Origin: Streptomyces sp.
GTDB taxonomy: Bacteria > Actinomycetota > Actinomycetes > Streptomycetales > Streptomycetaceae
Reading direction: 5' to 3'
Length of the DNA: 64,000 bases
Assembly: GCF_019510245.1 (NCBI RefSeq)
Contig: NZ_JAEKKT010000157.1
Span: 1-64,000 of the forward strand
The position numbers and the translations under genes are program-made. The notes beneath the pieces are model-generated. The model was not told where the DNA came from. It saw only the letters and a program-made list of their open reading frames with translations, and did not search any database. Of the stretch, positions 1 to 9,789 are shown one piece after another; the stretch's first letter is position 1; every line of letters starts with the position of its first letter.

Positions 1-67
1 CGGCGGTCCGGTACATCCGAACCGCACGCTCACGCAACTCCAGCGGGTACTTCCTCGGGGCAGGCAT
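1..67 (-). mobile_element. IS3-family transposase OrfA, 5' end only
   Basis: The window edge cuts this gene. Reading left from the ATG at 65-67 gives MPAPRKYPLELRERAVRMY, the usual opening of the helix-turn-helix OrfA protein of IS3-family elements in Streptomyces. Only 22 codons are present; the rest of OrfA and the DDE-bearing OrfB should lie left of the window. An AGAGGAG ribosome site sits eight bases upstream of the ATG. Family call is from the N-terminal motif only. Confidence 0.75.
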
Positions 68-728
68 CGTCTGGGCTCCTCTCGTGAGACCCATCTGACC
101 CCCTGTCACCCATCCCCGCATCTCGGGGGAACCTCACTCACTCGTTCAAGCACCCAACCCGCGTGTCACCAACGTTCCGGGACAGCACACCTAGGCCCTG
201 ACTCTGCCGCCGCCACCGCCCGCGCTGCCGACCCGGGTCCGACGACGGTCGGCGTCGCCCAGTACAGCCCGGGGCCTCCTGTCGGCCGACGTCATTGACG
301 CCCCGATCGGCGCCGAGTTCATCTGCAGCAACGGCGTCGCCGACCTCCTCGTCACGTCCAGCCCACTCGCAAGCGGCTCCTGCACGGGCCAGTGACACCA
401 GTTCCTGCCAGGGTGACCAACAGGGGTGTCGGCTCTCAGCTACGCCGTGACAGCGTACGGACGGCAGGTGTCGCGCAATCCCTGCCGCCGACGTCCCGTC
501 ACCGCCGCTGCCTTCGGGTTGCGGGCGTGTGAGGCAGGACAGATCCAACTGGCAGCACATCCGCGACGGTGCTTGCATGGAAGTGGAGCTATGCCCTCGT
601 GTAAGCACCGAGGAAGGCTCATCTACGCGTTCACGGGATCCGGCTTTCGGCCCCGTTTGCAGCGCACAGCAGCACGCCGGACCGGATCAGGCCCGCACGA
701 CGCAATTCATCAACCAGAGGTGACAACC
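68..728. other. Intergenic stretch without a convincing gene
   Basis: No open frame here looks like a real protein. One plus-strand reading without a start codon ends at the TGA 392-394 with a plausible secreted-type tail (two cysteines, ending SGSCTGQ), so it may be the 3' remnant of an exported protein. The minus-strand frames across 138-608 are rich in Arg, Gly and Pro, as expected of out-of-frame high-GC DNA. Confidence 0.4.
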
Positions 729-1292
729 ATGGCCGCGACCGCCACAAAGATCGACTCCACGTGCCATACACCACTGTTGTACATCGGGCGCGTGCTCTTG
801 CGCCCGTCGACCCCGGCAGAACTCCAGCAGTTCCCAAACGCGACATACGTACTCGCCGTGGACATCATCGGCCCGCCCGAGTACAAGGTGGTTCTGGATA
901 ACCTCATGCTGTTCGTCACCATCACGGATCCCCCCTTGAACGCGGACGGGACCGGGGTGTTCTTCGTCCAGCATGCGAATACCGGCTGGCTTTGGGGCCT
1001 CCCCGTAAGTGACAACACACCCCCCGGTCTGGACGGCTGGAAAGAAGACCCGCATCAGCCGCATCAGCCTACGAGGCGGCTGCGAGGTCGGAAGCTCCAG
1101 GACAAGATCTGGTCGGGCGCCGATAACGGCTCGACCTACTGGATCGGCGTGAACGGCTTGAAAGCCACTCAAACCTTGTCCTTCACTGCCTACCCGATGG
1201 CAGAGAAGGCTGTCGCTGACACGGGCGGATGCACTATCCAGATGACGGGCCTCAGCATCAACGAAGATTTCCGCGGGACTTGGGGTGGTTAG
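729..1292 (+). CDS. Hypothetical protein, 187 aa
   Basis: I do not recognise this protein. The ATG at 729 is preferred over earlier in-frame starts because AGAGG lies nine bases upstream and the sequence before it is low-complexity Arg/Pro. The product begins MAATATKID, has no signal peptide or membrane segment, and contains several aromatic-rich strand-like stretches (VFFVQHANTGWLWGLP near residue 80, YWIGVNG near 140), which suggests a compact beta-rich soluble protein. It stands alone, with an IS701 remnant downstream. Function unknown. Confidence 0.55.
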   Translation: MAATATKIDSTCHTPLLYIGRVLLRPSTPAELQQFPNATYVLAVDIIGPPEYKVVLDNLMLFVTITDPPLNADGTGVFFVQHANTGWLWGLPVSDNTPPGLDGWKEDPHQPHQPTRRLRGRKLQDKIWSGADNGSTYWIGVNGLKATQTLSFTAYPMAEKAVADTGGCTIQMTGLSINEDFRGTWGG

Positions 1293-1396
1293 TATTCCAG
1301 CTGTAGATCGCGATCTTGCTGGTGGAGTACCAGGTGCCGGGCCGGTCTGATCCCCGCCTCGATTGGTTTGGTCCGATGCGCTTGCCGCTGGACTGG

Positions 1397-1786
1397 TCAG
1401 GAGGGGCTGTTGGCGCTGGCCGTGCCGTAGAAGCGGCCCTGGTCGCACAGGGCGTCGATCTCGGCGTTGTCTTCGTCGCTCAGTTGTGCATCCAGCGCGA
1501 CGCTGATGATGCCTCGGGCGCGGGCCAATCGGCGAGCGACATCCCAGTCGGCGATGAATTTGCCGACTGTGTATTCGTCGGCGGTTCCGGATGCCTGGCG
1601 GGATCCGAGTCGGTCGAGGGAAACGACGAACTCGTTCAGGTCCTGCAGTACTTCGACGATCTCGCTGAGGGGCATGCGGATCACTCGGGAGGACACGTCC
1701 ATCAGCCGATTCAACTCCAGAGTTGATGCTCGGGCCCAGATCCTGATCTTGGTGCTCGGGGCCGGTCCGGGAACGGGTGCGGCCAC
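1397..1786 (-). CDS. Hypothetical protein, 129 aa, possibly 5'-truncated
   Basis: Composition is protein-like and helical (RLMDVSSRVIRMP, VLQDLNEFVVSLDRL, WDVARRLARARGIISVAL), with an acidic C-terminal segment SDEDNAEIDALCDQG. The possible GTG start at 1786 lies only 17 bases from the IS701 transposase start and the first residues (AAPVPGPAPS) look unlike the rest. The genuine N-terminus may therefore have been removed by the IS insertion. No family recognised. Confidence 0.45.
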   Translation of the reverse strand: MAAPVPGPAPSTKIRIWARASTLELNRLMDVSSRVIRMPLSEIVEVLQDLNEFVVSLDRLGSRQASGTADEYTVGKFIADWDVARRLARARGIISVALDAQLSDEDNAEIDALCDQGRFYGTASANSPS

Positions 1787-1802
1787 CGGTGATCATCGGT
1801 GT

Positions 1803-3089
1803 GTGAAGACAGAAGATCAGACGGTGGCCGCAGGTCACAGCATAGATCCTGCCCGCTGGCAGAAGGCGTTCGAGGTCCTGATGGGCCGTATCGCGGGACG
1901 GTTCAGCCGGGTAGAACCTCGGCGCCGGGCACGGGCGTTCGTGCTCGGACTCTTGTCGGACCTGCCGCGCAAAAACTGCTGGACACTCGCCGAGCAGGCC
2001 GGCGACGCCAACCCGTACGGTCTGCAACACCTGCTGTCGAGGGCGAAGTGGGATGCCGACGCGGTACGCGATGACCTCCGCGGCTTCGTCGTCGAGCACC
2101 TGCACCACGACGATGCGGTGCTGGTCGTGGATGAGACCGGCGACCTGAAGAAGGGCATGGGCACGGTGGGGGTGCGGCGCCAGTACACCGGCACTGCCGG
2201 GCGCATCGAGAACTCCCAGGTCGCCGTCTACCTTGCCTACTCGACTCCGCTCGGGCACGCGGCGATAGACCGGGAACTGCATGTTCCGCGTTCGTGGACC
2301 GAGGACACGGCCCGTTGCCAGGGCGCCGGGATACCCGACAGCCTCGCCTTCGCCACGAAACCCGCCCTCGCAGTCCGTATGATCATCCGCGCGCTGGATG
2401 CCGGCGTCCGCACATCCTGGGTGGCCGGCGACGAGGTCTACGGAGCCAACCCGCACATGCGCACCGCCCTGGAGAAACGGCAGGTCGGCTAGGTACTCGC
2501 CGTCGCCCGTGACCACCAGATCACCACCCACGCGGGCACGTTCCGCGCCGACGCCCTGATAAAGAAGCTGCCGCGCAGAGCCTGGCAGAAACTCTCCGCC
2601 GGCGCCGGAGCCAAGGGGCACCGCCTTTACGATTGGGCCCTGGCCGACCTAGCCGACGACCGGCCTGGCCACCACCAGTTACTCGTCCGTCGCAGCCGAC
2701 GCACTGGTGAACTCGCCTTCTACCGCTGCTACTCAGCCACCCCAGCGCCGCTGTCCACCTTGGTGCGCGTCGCCGGACGCAGATGGACCGTCGAGGAGAC
2801 CTTCCAGTCCGGCAAGGGCCTGGCCGGACTGGACGAACGCCAAGTCAGACGTTGGACGTCCTGGCACCGCTGGGTCACCCTCGCAATGCTCGCCCACGCC
2901 TTCCTCACCGTCGTCCGCGCCGACGAACACGCCCGCTACCCGAAGCCCGACGGACTGATACCCCTCACCTGCAACGAGATCCAGCGCCTGTTCATCGCGC
3001 TCGTCGTCCGGCCCGTCCACGGCACGACCCACCGGCTCGACTGGTCCCACTGGGGACGCCGCCACCAAACCGGCGGAAATCGCATCTGA
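1803..3089 (+). pseudogene. IS701-family transposase with internal TAG stop
   Basis: A single reading frame of 428 codons matches IS701-family DDE transposases: VLVVDETGD near residue 109 (first Asp), AGDEVYG near 209 (second Asp) and VEETFQSGKGLAG near 330 (Glu region). The usual length is about 400 residues, so the gene is essentially full length. A TAG codon at 2490-2492 interrupts it just after LEKRQVG, where a tyrosine codon would be expected, so one substitution inactivated it. GTG at 1803 is the likely start. Terminal inverted repeats were not resolved. Confidence 0.85.
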
Positions 3090-3267
3090 CGCGAACTGGA
3101 GGATTGTTGCGCCGCGTTGGCCGGGCGGGCGTCGGGAAGCCGCTGATCAGCGGCTAGAGGCCCCGCCATGTGCCTGCGAAGACGGTAGCCGAAGGGCCGG
3201 GGTCGCGTCGTTCCACTTCACTCGATCGGATGGTTGACCTGCTGTTCCTCTCCGGGCTTCGCGTCTG

Positions 3268-4435
3268 ATGCGAGATTCTCGCACCGAATGCGATCTCCGG
3301 AGCGTGACGGATTTGGCGAGCACGGATGGAACGGCCCCCGGTGCCGTGCGACTGCACCTGGCCGATGGGGTGCCGCTCCTGCGTCCGGAGGAGCAGGTCT
3401 TCGAGGCCATGCTGGACGGCTGGCGCAACCAGCAGCTGGCGCGGAACCTCGCGCTGTCGACCATCAACGGCCGCGAGCGGAAGGTACGGGCGTTCGCCGC
3501 GCACGCGGACGCCTTCCCATGGAACTGGTCCTCGCCACTGGCGGACGAGTGGTTCGGCGACCTGCGGGCCGTCTGTGGCTGCGTCCGCTCGACACTGCGT
3601 GGCTACCAGGAGGCGGTGCGGCTGTTCTGCGACTACGCCACCGACCCGGCATACGGCTGGGCCGGCGAGTGCGAGCGGCGATTCGGCACCCATCCGATCC
3701 AGGTATGCCACGAGTGGAACACCGCCGTGCACATGCAGGAATGCGAGGCCGAGGCCCCGAAACGAGCCTTCACCCGGGACGAGTTGCAGGCGTTCTTCGA
3801 CCACGCCGACGACGAGGTGAGCCGGGTCCGAGGCAGAGGCCGCCAGGGCTGGCTACCAGCCTTCCGCGACGCGATGCTATTCAAGACCGCGTATGCCTAC
3901 GGGCTACGACGCAACGAGACGCGGATGCTGGACACCGCCGACTTCGGCCGGAACCCCGAGGGACCCGAGTTCGGCGAGTATGGCGTCTGCTACGTCCGCC
4001 ACGGCAAGGCCAAGAAGGGCTCACCCCCCAAACGCCGCAGCGTGCTGACCGTCTTCGACTGGCGGCCGAGATCCTCGACCAGTGGGTCAGCGAGGTCAGG
4101 CCCGCCATGCGGCACGCGGACGGGACCGCCCTATGGCCGTCCGAACGCGGCCGGCGCGTCGGCCTGCGACGGCTGGACTCCCGCTTCGCCGCCTACCGCG
4201 ACGACCTCGGCCTGGATGCGGTCCTGGACTTCCACTCGCTGCGGAGGTCCTACGTCACGCACCTGATCGAGGACGGGGGGATGCGTTGTTCGTCCAGCAG
4301 CAGGCCGGCCACGACCACGCCTCCACCACCTCCATCTACACCTGCGTGTCCTCCGACTTCCGCACCCGCACCCTGCGGCGGGCCCTGGACGCCACGATCG
4401 AGGCCGCGCTCAAGCCCGCGAGGAGCGTCCGATGA
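3268..4435 (+). pseudogene. Tyrosine recombinase (integrase), two frameshifts
   Basis: Reads as an integrase with an N-terminal core-binding domain (LALSTINGRERKVRAFAAH) and a catalytic domain carrying YGLRRNE (first Arg, near 3905), FHSLRRSYVTHL (HxxR, near 4231) and GHDHASTTSIYT (terminal His and Tyr, near 4310-4340). The coding frame changes near 4060 and again near 4285, so no complete enzyme is made as written. Translation may begin at ATG 3268 or GTG 3304. It overlaps the next gene by four bases (ATGA) and is the first gene of a three-gene recombinase module. Confidence 0.85.
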
Positions 4436-4758
4436 AACGCCAGGTCAGCTACCAGTGGCGACTGCGCGAGCGGATGGCCGCCGCCGGGATGTTCACCACC
4501 AGCGAGCTCGCCCCTCCGCTCGCCGAACGCGGCATCAACCTCTCCCTCTCCCAGGTCCATCGCCTGGTCACCGGCACCCCCGAGCGGCTGTCGCTGCCGG
4601 TCCTGGCCGCGCTCTGCGACATCTTCGAGTGCACGCCGGCCGACCTGATCGCCACCAAGGCGGAGAACGCCACCGTCCGCAAGGTCGCCACCGGCGACGC
4701 GGTCTTCGACCTGTCGACGGTCCGTCCCAAGCGCACCCGCATCCGGCCCGAAGGATGA
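4432..4758 (+). CDS. Small helix-turn-helix protein of recombinase module
   Basis: 108 aa. Residues 20-75 form a Cro/C1-type HTH domain (LAERGINLSLSQVHRLVTG followed by LPVLAALCDIFECTPADLI), the pattern of short XRE proteins that choose an operator by a single helix. It overlaps the upstream integrase stop by ATGA and the downstream zinc-ribbon gene by ATGA, so the three are translationally coupled. In Streptomyces this arrangement accompanies paired tyrosine recombinases. The role is probably regulation of, or DNA binding within, that element. Reading frame intact. Confidence 0.8.
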   Translation: MKRQVSYQWRLRERMAAAGMFTTSELAPPLAERGINLSLSQVHRLVTGTPERLSLPVLAALCDIFECTPADLIATKAENATVRKVATGDAVFDLSTVRPKRTRIRPEG

Positions 4759-5750
4759 GCCGCACCCGCGTCCGCACCGAGGACCTGTTCTGCACGCGGT
4801 GCAGGCGAGCCGTCCGCCTCGGGGCGGCCCACTGGCCCGAGGGCTACCTCTGCACAAGGTGCTACGACCACGCGCTGGAAACCTATGGGACCTGCACCGG
4901 CTGCGACACCGAGCGGCTGACGCCCGGCCTCACGCCGGACGGCGGCAAGCTCTGCACCGACTGCGCCGGCGGCCTCGGCGACTTCACCTGTGAACGGTGC
5001 GGCCAGGAAGCACGGCGCTACCGGCGCGGAGTCTGCGGCCGATGCGTCCTGGCCGAGCAAGTCGGCGAACTCCTCGACGACGGCACCGGCAGCATCCGGC
5101 CCGAATTCCTCCCGTTCTTGGACGCCCCGCGGCAGATGCGCCGCCCGAAGGGCGCCCTGACCTGGGCCAGCAAGCCGCACGTCCAGCGGAACCTGCGGGC
5201 CCTGGCTCGCGGCGAAGTCCCGCTCACCCACGAGGGCCTGAGCCGGCTCACCCCCTGGCGTTCAGTGGCCTACCTGCGTGATCTGTTCATCGAGGCCGGG
5301 ATCCTGCCACCGGCCGACCGGCAGCTGCTGCTGTTCCAGCGATGGCTCGCGGAGAAGCTGCCCGCCATCGACGATGCCGGGCACCGGCAGTTGCTGGAGC
5401 TTTTCACCGCCTGGCACGTCCAGCGCCGCCCGAACACCCTGGCCGGCCGCGGCCCGCTCACCGGCAAGCAGGTCCAGCAGGCCCGCGACCAGATCCGCCT
5501 CGCGACCGCCTTCCTCGATCACCACGCCGATCGTGGACGATCCCCCGCCAACTGCACGCAGGCCGATGTCGATGCCTGGTACGCCGGCGGCTACACCGCC
5601 CGGCGCCTCACCCACGCCTTTCTGCGGTGGGCGATACGGTCCAAACACATGCCGAAGGTCGTCGTCCCGCACCACTCCACAAGCAATCCCGCCCCGCTCG
5701 CCCAGCACCAACGGCTCGCGCCAGTTCGATCCCCCTCAGGCGCTGCTTGA
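4755..5750 (+). pseudogene. Zinc-ribbon tyrosine recombinase, catalytic half missing
   Basis: 331 codons from ATG 4755, overlapping the HTH gene by four bases. Residues 10-100 hold a run of CxxC pairs (FCTRCRRAV, LCTRCYDH, CTGCDTE, LCTDCAGG, FTCERCGQEAR, CGRCVLAEQ), so several zinc ribbons. Residues 130-320 form the helical core-binding domain, ending in HAFLRWAIRSKHMPKVVVP. In related proteins, as I recall them, a catalytic domain with the Arg-His-Arg-Tyr residues follows. Here the frame runs into PVRSPSGAA and stops at 5748-5750, inside the next gene's promoter, so the catalytic half has been deleted. Confidence 0.75.
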
Positions 5751-5771
5751 CCTTGCCGCTGGGGGCAGGGT
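5747..5771 (+). promoter_or_regulatory. MerR-type operator/promoter for the oxidoreductase gene
   Basis: TTGACC at 5747-5752 is a -35 element embedded in an inverted repeat ACCTTGCC (5750-5757) ... GGCAGGGT (5764-5771). This is the typical shape of MerR-regulated promoters, which carry the dyad between -35 and -10. The deleted recombinase gene ends at its left border. The MerR gene two positions downstream is the likely regulator. Confidence 0.65.
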
Positions 5772-5786
5772 TGCACGATGACCGGC

Positions 5787-6544
5787 ATGAACAGCACGCA
5801 CCACAGAGCAGCAGGATCGTCGCCGTCACCGGAGCCGGCACCGGGATCGGCCGGGCCACCGCCCGCGCCTTCGCCGCTGAGGGCGCCCACGTGGTCGCGA
5901 TCGGGCGGCGGGCCGAGCCCCTCAAGGAGACCGGGGCCAGGCACGACCGGATCACGCCGCTGGTCGCCGACATCACCGCCGAGGGCGAGCCGGATCGGAT
6001 CATCCGGGCCGTTCTGGAGACACACGGCCGGCTGGACGTGCTGGTCAACAACGCAGGCGTCGTGCGCAGCGGCGCCCTCGGCACGCTGACGCCGGGGATG
6101 ATCACAGCTCAGCTTGCCACCAACCTCGTCGCCCCCATCCTGCTGGCCCAGGTCGCGCTACCACTCCTGGAGAAGTCGGGCGGGGTGATCGTCAATGTCA
6201 GTACGTCGGTGGGGCAGCGGGCCTGGCCCGGCAGCTCGGTCTATGCGGCTACCAAGACCGCTCTGGAGCTGCTGACCCGCAGCTGGGCGGTCGAGCTGGC
6301 ACCCCGCGGGATCCGGGTGGTGGCGGTCGCCCCCGGCGCGATCGACACCCCCATCGGCGAGCACCAGGGCCTGACGCCGGAGCGAATGGCAGCGGTGCGG
6401 GAGTGGCAGCTGGCGCACACCCCACTGGCCCGGATCGGCCGCCCCGAGGAGGTGGCCTGGGCAGTCACCCAGCTTGCCGCACCGGCCGCTTCGTTCGTCA
6501 CCGGAGTGGTACTCCCGGTCGACGGCGGAGCGGTCGTGGCGTGA
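5787..6544 (+). pseudogene. Short-chain dehydrogenase/reductase, frameshift near start
   Basis: Classical SDR: nucleotide-binding VTGAGTGIGRATARAFA at the N-terminus, LVNNAGV, catalytic Ser in VNVSTSVGQ, YxxxK as YAATK, and C-terminal GVVLPVDGG. The ATGs at 5778 and 5787 are in a different frame from this domain, and the frames meet only near 5805-5815 (CACCACAGAGCAGC), so one base has been lost or gained after the start. No usable in-frame start precedes the glycine motif apart from a weak TTG at 5771. It forms an operon with the MerR gene; substrate unknown. Confidence 0.75.
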
Positions 6545-6570
6545 TAGGAGTGGCCCGGGAGGTGGAATGG

Positions 6571-6942
6571 GTGCGGATCGGTGAGCTAGCCAGGGCGACC
6601 GGGACAACCGCCCGTGCGCTGCGGCACTACGAGCAGGCCGGACTGATCTCCTCGCAGCGGGCCCCCAACGGCTACCGCATCTACGACGAGCGGGCGGTGG
6701 TGCGGGTCCGCAATATCCGCTACCTGCTGGCCTCCGGGCTCACCCTGGACGACGTGCGGGTGTGCCTGCCATGCCTAGACGGCGATGTGTCCGCCGCACC
6801 GCCCTCGGAGCAGGGCCTGCGAGTCGCGTTGGAACGGCTGGCGGTCCTCAACGAACGGATCGCCGCCCAGACCGAGGCCCGCGACCGGCTGGAAGCCGCA
6901 TTGCGACAGGCAACCGGTGGCCGGATCCGCCCAGTGGCCTGA
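6571..6942 (+). CDS. MerR-family transcriptional regulator, 123 aa
   Basis: Begins VRIGELARATGTTARALRHYE, the MerR winged-helix HTH, followed by NGYRIYDERAVVRVRNIRYLLASGLTLDDV and a C-terminal coiled region (LERLAVLNERIAAQTEARDRLEAAL) for dimerisation. GTG 6571 is chosen because GGGAGG lies about nine bases upstream; GTG 6541, overlapping the oxidoreductase stop, is an alternative. A CLPCL motif near residue 70 could contribute to ligand or metal sensing, as in the SoxR/NmlR-like groups. It probably controls the dyad promoter at 5747-5771. Confidence 0.85.
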   Translation: MRIGELARATGTTARALRHYEQAGLISSQRAPNGYRIYDERAVVRVRNIRYLLASGLTLDDVRVCLPCLDGDVSAAPPSEQGLRVALERLAVLNERIAAQTEARDRLEAALRQATGGRIRPVA

Positions 6943-7143
6943 ACGCCCGCCCCGTCGCAGAAACCGGAGGAACCTGTCACTACGCTCCCCACGGCCACTC
7001 ACGGTGACCACGAACCCTCACCGGCCAAGGAATGCGCGACTCTCGATTACGCGAGGTCGCCAGTTTCACACGCCTCACGGGTTCATCCGATCGCGTCGGG
7101 AGTAGCGATCAGCCTCCGGGCCAGATGCGTTCTCGCCATCGGG

Positions 7144-7170
7144 GAGAGGAATAGTCAATACCTGTGGATC
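7144..7170 (+). repeat. Left arm of a 27-bp inverted repeat
   Basis: Matches the reverse complement of 10744-10770 at 25 of 27 positions; similarity stops abruptly on both sides. It contains AGTCAA and CCTGTGGATC. The enclosed 3.6 kb holds a small ORF, the interrupted IS256 transposase and an acetyltransferase fragment. The pair may be the true terminal repeats of the IS256-type element. No target duplication is visible outside. Apart from this arm, nothing is recognised between the MerR gene and 7253. Confidence 0.75.
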
Positions 7171-7252
7171 TGGGGGGGCAGCGGTGATGTCGAAGTCTGC
7201 CGAGGTCCGGGTGCTCGTCTTCGAAGCCGCGGTTCCAAACAGCGTTGAGATC

Positions 7253-7435
7253 TCAGTCCTTGGCTGGCAGGTCATGTCGCGCTAGCCAGTTCGGATCATC
7301 CAGATCCTTGAGGACCTGCTCCGACAGCCGGGCGAGCCCCGTACCGCGTCCCCGGGCGAAGCATCCGCGAGCCTCGCACCGGGCGTGCTCCAAGGCAGCA
7401 GCCCGAGCGGCATCTTCGCTGTCGTACCGCGTCAC
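7253..7435 (-). CDS. Possible small protein, 60 aa
   Basis: Starts MTRYDSEDAARAAALEHARCEARG and ends VLKDLDDPNWLARHDLPAKD. Acidic/helical composition is more protein-like than neighbouring frames, but no family is recognised and no clear ribosome site is seen. It lies between the left inverted repeat and the IS256 transposase, on the opposite strand. Confidence 0.35.
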   Translation of the reverse strand: MTRYDSEDAARAAALEHARCEARGCFARGRGTGLARLSEQVLKDLDDPNWLARHDLPAKD

Positions 7436-8553
7436 GTTGCGCCGCTCGTAGCCCTCCTCTGAATCGGCGGAGGCCTGCCCGGCTTCGCACGCCCGTGCTT
7501 ACGGTGGTCAACGAGGACGGCACCACGCCAAGCGGCAGTTCGCTGTTGGATGAGGTTGTTCGGGAAGGCGCACGGCGGATGCTGGCCGCCGCACTGGAGG
7601 CCGACGTCAATGCCTACATAGGCGAGTTGACTGCTGAGCGCGACGCCAGGGGGCGCCGCCTGGTGGTCCGCAACGGCTGTCACCAACCCCGGCAGGTCAC
7701 CACCGCTGCCGGCGTGGTCGAGGTGAAGGCCCCGCGGGTGAACGACAAGCGCGTCGACGAACAGACCGGAGAGCGCAAGCGGTTCTCGTCCGCGATCCTG
7801 CCGCCGTGGTGCCGCAAGTCGTCGAAGATCGGCGAGGTGCTGCCCCTGCTCTACTTGCACGGCCTGTCCTCCGGCGACTTCGTGCCCGCCCTGGAGCAGT
7901 TCCTCGGCTCCTCCGCCGGGCTGTCGGCGGCGACGGTTACCCGGCTGACGACGCAGTGGCAGTCCGACCACGCCGCCTTCATAGACCGCGACCTGTCGGA
8001 GGTCGACTACGCCTACGTGTGCGACGACGGCATCCACCTCAACGTCCGTCTGGAGGAGGCCAAGGCGTGCGTCCTGGTGCTCATCGGGGTCCGCGCCGAC
8101 GGCTCCAAGGAGCTCGTCGCCCTCAAGGACGGCTACCGAGAATCCGGCGAGTCATGGGCTGACCTGCTGCGGGACTGCGCCCGCCGGGGCATGCGCGCCC
8201 CGGTCCTCGCGGTCGGCGACGGCGCCCTGGGCTTCTGGAAGGCCCTGGCGGAGGTGTTCCCCGAAACCCGCGAGCAGAGGTGCTGGGTTCACAAAACGGC
8301 CGACGTCCTCGACTCCATGCCGAAGTCCGCGCAGCCGGGCGCGAAGAAGGCGATCCAGGACGTCTACAACGCGGAGGGCCGCGACCACGCCGAGGTGGCG
8401 ATCAAGACATTCGCCCAGCTCTACGGGGTGAAGTTTCCCAAGGCGGTCAAGAAGATCACCGACGACCAGGAGCAGCTGCTGGCGTTCTACGACTTCCCGG
8501 CCGAGGACTGGATCCACTTGCGCACCACGTATGTAATCGTCAAGGAGGGCAGG

Positions 8554-9789
8554 TCATGGGCCGGTGCCGGGGATGGCGGGCATGCGGGGTCTGCCGCTCG
8601 GGCGTGTGGGCTGCCATTGGGCGGTCAGCAGAGCGCAGGCGCGTTCGGCCTGTTCGGCGATCTCGCGTTCGTGGCGGCGCAGTTGCTTGTTGTTGTAGTC
8701 GTAGCCCGCCCCGCGGCGGGCGATCCGGCGTTCGGCGCCGGCGGTCAGCTCGAGCTTGCGGCGTTTGAAGGCGACCAGGCTCGGGCGGGCGAAGGCGTAG
8801 TCCTGCTCCTTGGTGACCAGGTGCCAGGCGATGACCGTGATCTTCCGGGCGACCGCGACGATCGCGATCTGCATCCCGCGCCGGGCCGCGATCCGCTGGT
8901 GCAGGGCCCACAGCGGGCCCGGGGAGCGCGGCGCGGCGAACGCGGCCTGCACCAGCATCCCACGGGCCTTGCCACAGCCGGCCTTCGTGATCCGGCCGTG
9001 GTGGGCGGGTGTCCCGCCGGACTGGCGCACCCGCGGGTTCAGGCCGAGGTAGGACACGAGCTTGTCCGCGCTGTCGAAGCGGTGGAAGTCCCCGACCGCG
9101 GCCAGCACGGTGACCGCGGTCATCGCATCCACCCCGGGGATGGTCATCAGGTGCCGCACGGCCGGGTCGTCCAGCGCCTCGGCGGCCAGCCGCCGTTCCA
9201 CCTCGGCGAGTTCGCCACCGTAGAAGCCGAGCCGGCGCAACAGGGCTTGCACGGTCTGCCGCTCGTCGGCCGGCAGCGTCTGATGCTCCAGCCAGGCCCG
9301 GCCGCGGGTGCCGAAGAGATCGGTCACCGGCGGCCGCGGCAGCATGTTGCAGTGCAGCACTGCCTGCACTTGGTTCTTCACCCGGATCCGGCCGCGCACC
9401 AGCTGCGCCCGGTGCGCCGACAGGCGCCGCAGCATCCTGATCCGCTCGTCCGGCAGCCAGGTGCCCGGCAGGAAGTCAGCGGCCGGCAGCTGGGCCAGGA
9501 TGCGGGCGTCGACCTTGTCGGTCTTGACCTTCGCCTCGGCGATCGCCCGGGTCTTGACCGGATTGGAAATCACCACCCGGGCCACGTGCGGCTCCAACAG
9601 CACCGCCACCGCGCTCGCGTTACCGGTGGCCTCCAGCGCCACCTGGTCCTCCGGACGCAGCCCGGCGGCGAACTCCCGCAGCGCCTGCGGCCGGCAATCC
9701 ACTCGGCCCCAGTCCGTGACCAGCCCGTCCTCGACCGCCGCGACCTGCGCGAAGTCACGGTGGATGTCCAAACCGATGAACCGCCCCAC
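8554..9789 (-). CDS. IS110-family transposase, intact, 411 aa
   Basis: Starts GTG 9789 with GGAGG nine bases upstream. The N-terminal RuvC-like DEDD domain opens GRFIGLDIHRDFAQVAAVE (first Asp at residue 8), followed by VALEATGNA (Glu) and KTDKVDARILAQL (Asp pair). A helical middle leads to the C-terminal transposase domain with IPGVDAMTAVTVLA and LGLNPRVRQSGGTPAHHGRITKAG, where the conserved Ser acts as nucleophile. Length matches the family. This is the only apparently intact IS110 transposase in the window; fragments of two others are at 15.1 and 34 kb. It probably works with an RNA from its leader. Confidence 0.92.
   Translation of the reverse strand: MGRFIGLDIHRDFAQVAAVEDGLVTDWGRVDCRPQALREFAAGLRPEDQVALEATGNASAVAVLLEPHVARVVISNPVKTRAIAEAKVKTDKVDARILAQLPAADFLPGTWLPDERIRMLRRLSAHRAQLVRGRIRVKNQVQAVLHCNMLPRPPVTDLFGTRGRAWLEHQTLPADERQTVQALLRRLGFYGGELAEVERRLAAEALDDPAVRHLMTIPGVDAMTAVTVLAAVGDFHRFDSADKLVSYLGLNPRVRQSGGTPAHHGRITKAGCGKARGMLVQAAFAAPRSPGPLWALHQRIAARRGMQIAIVAVARKITVIAWHLVTKEQDYAFARPSLVAFKRRKLELTAGAERRIARRGAGYDYNNKQLRRHEREIAEQAERACALLTAQWQPTRPSGRPRMPAIPGTGP

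Noticed and set aside
687..2621. Long minus-strand frame of 644 codons over 0.7-2.6 kb
   Set aside because: Arg/Gly/His-rich composition and no family similarity; it lies opposite the hypothetical gene and the IS701 transposase and is a high-GC shadow.
4755..5000. Riboswitch or zinc-responsive leader before the zinc-ribbon protein
   Set aside because: The CxxC-rich region is coding and overlaps the upstream gene by four bases; there is no leader.
5718..5745. tRNA-like string GTTCGATCCCCCTCAGGCGC suggesting an attachment site
   Set aside because: The T-loop-like bases are not flanked by a pairing stem and no acceptor or anticodon arm precedes them; this is simply the 3' end of the truncated recombinase gene.
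3234..5750. 838-codon frame spanning the integrase and zinc-ribbon genes
   Set aside because: It mixes one genuine frame of the integrase, an out-of-frame stretch over the HTH gene and the genuine third gene; not a fusion protein.
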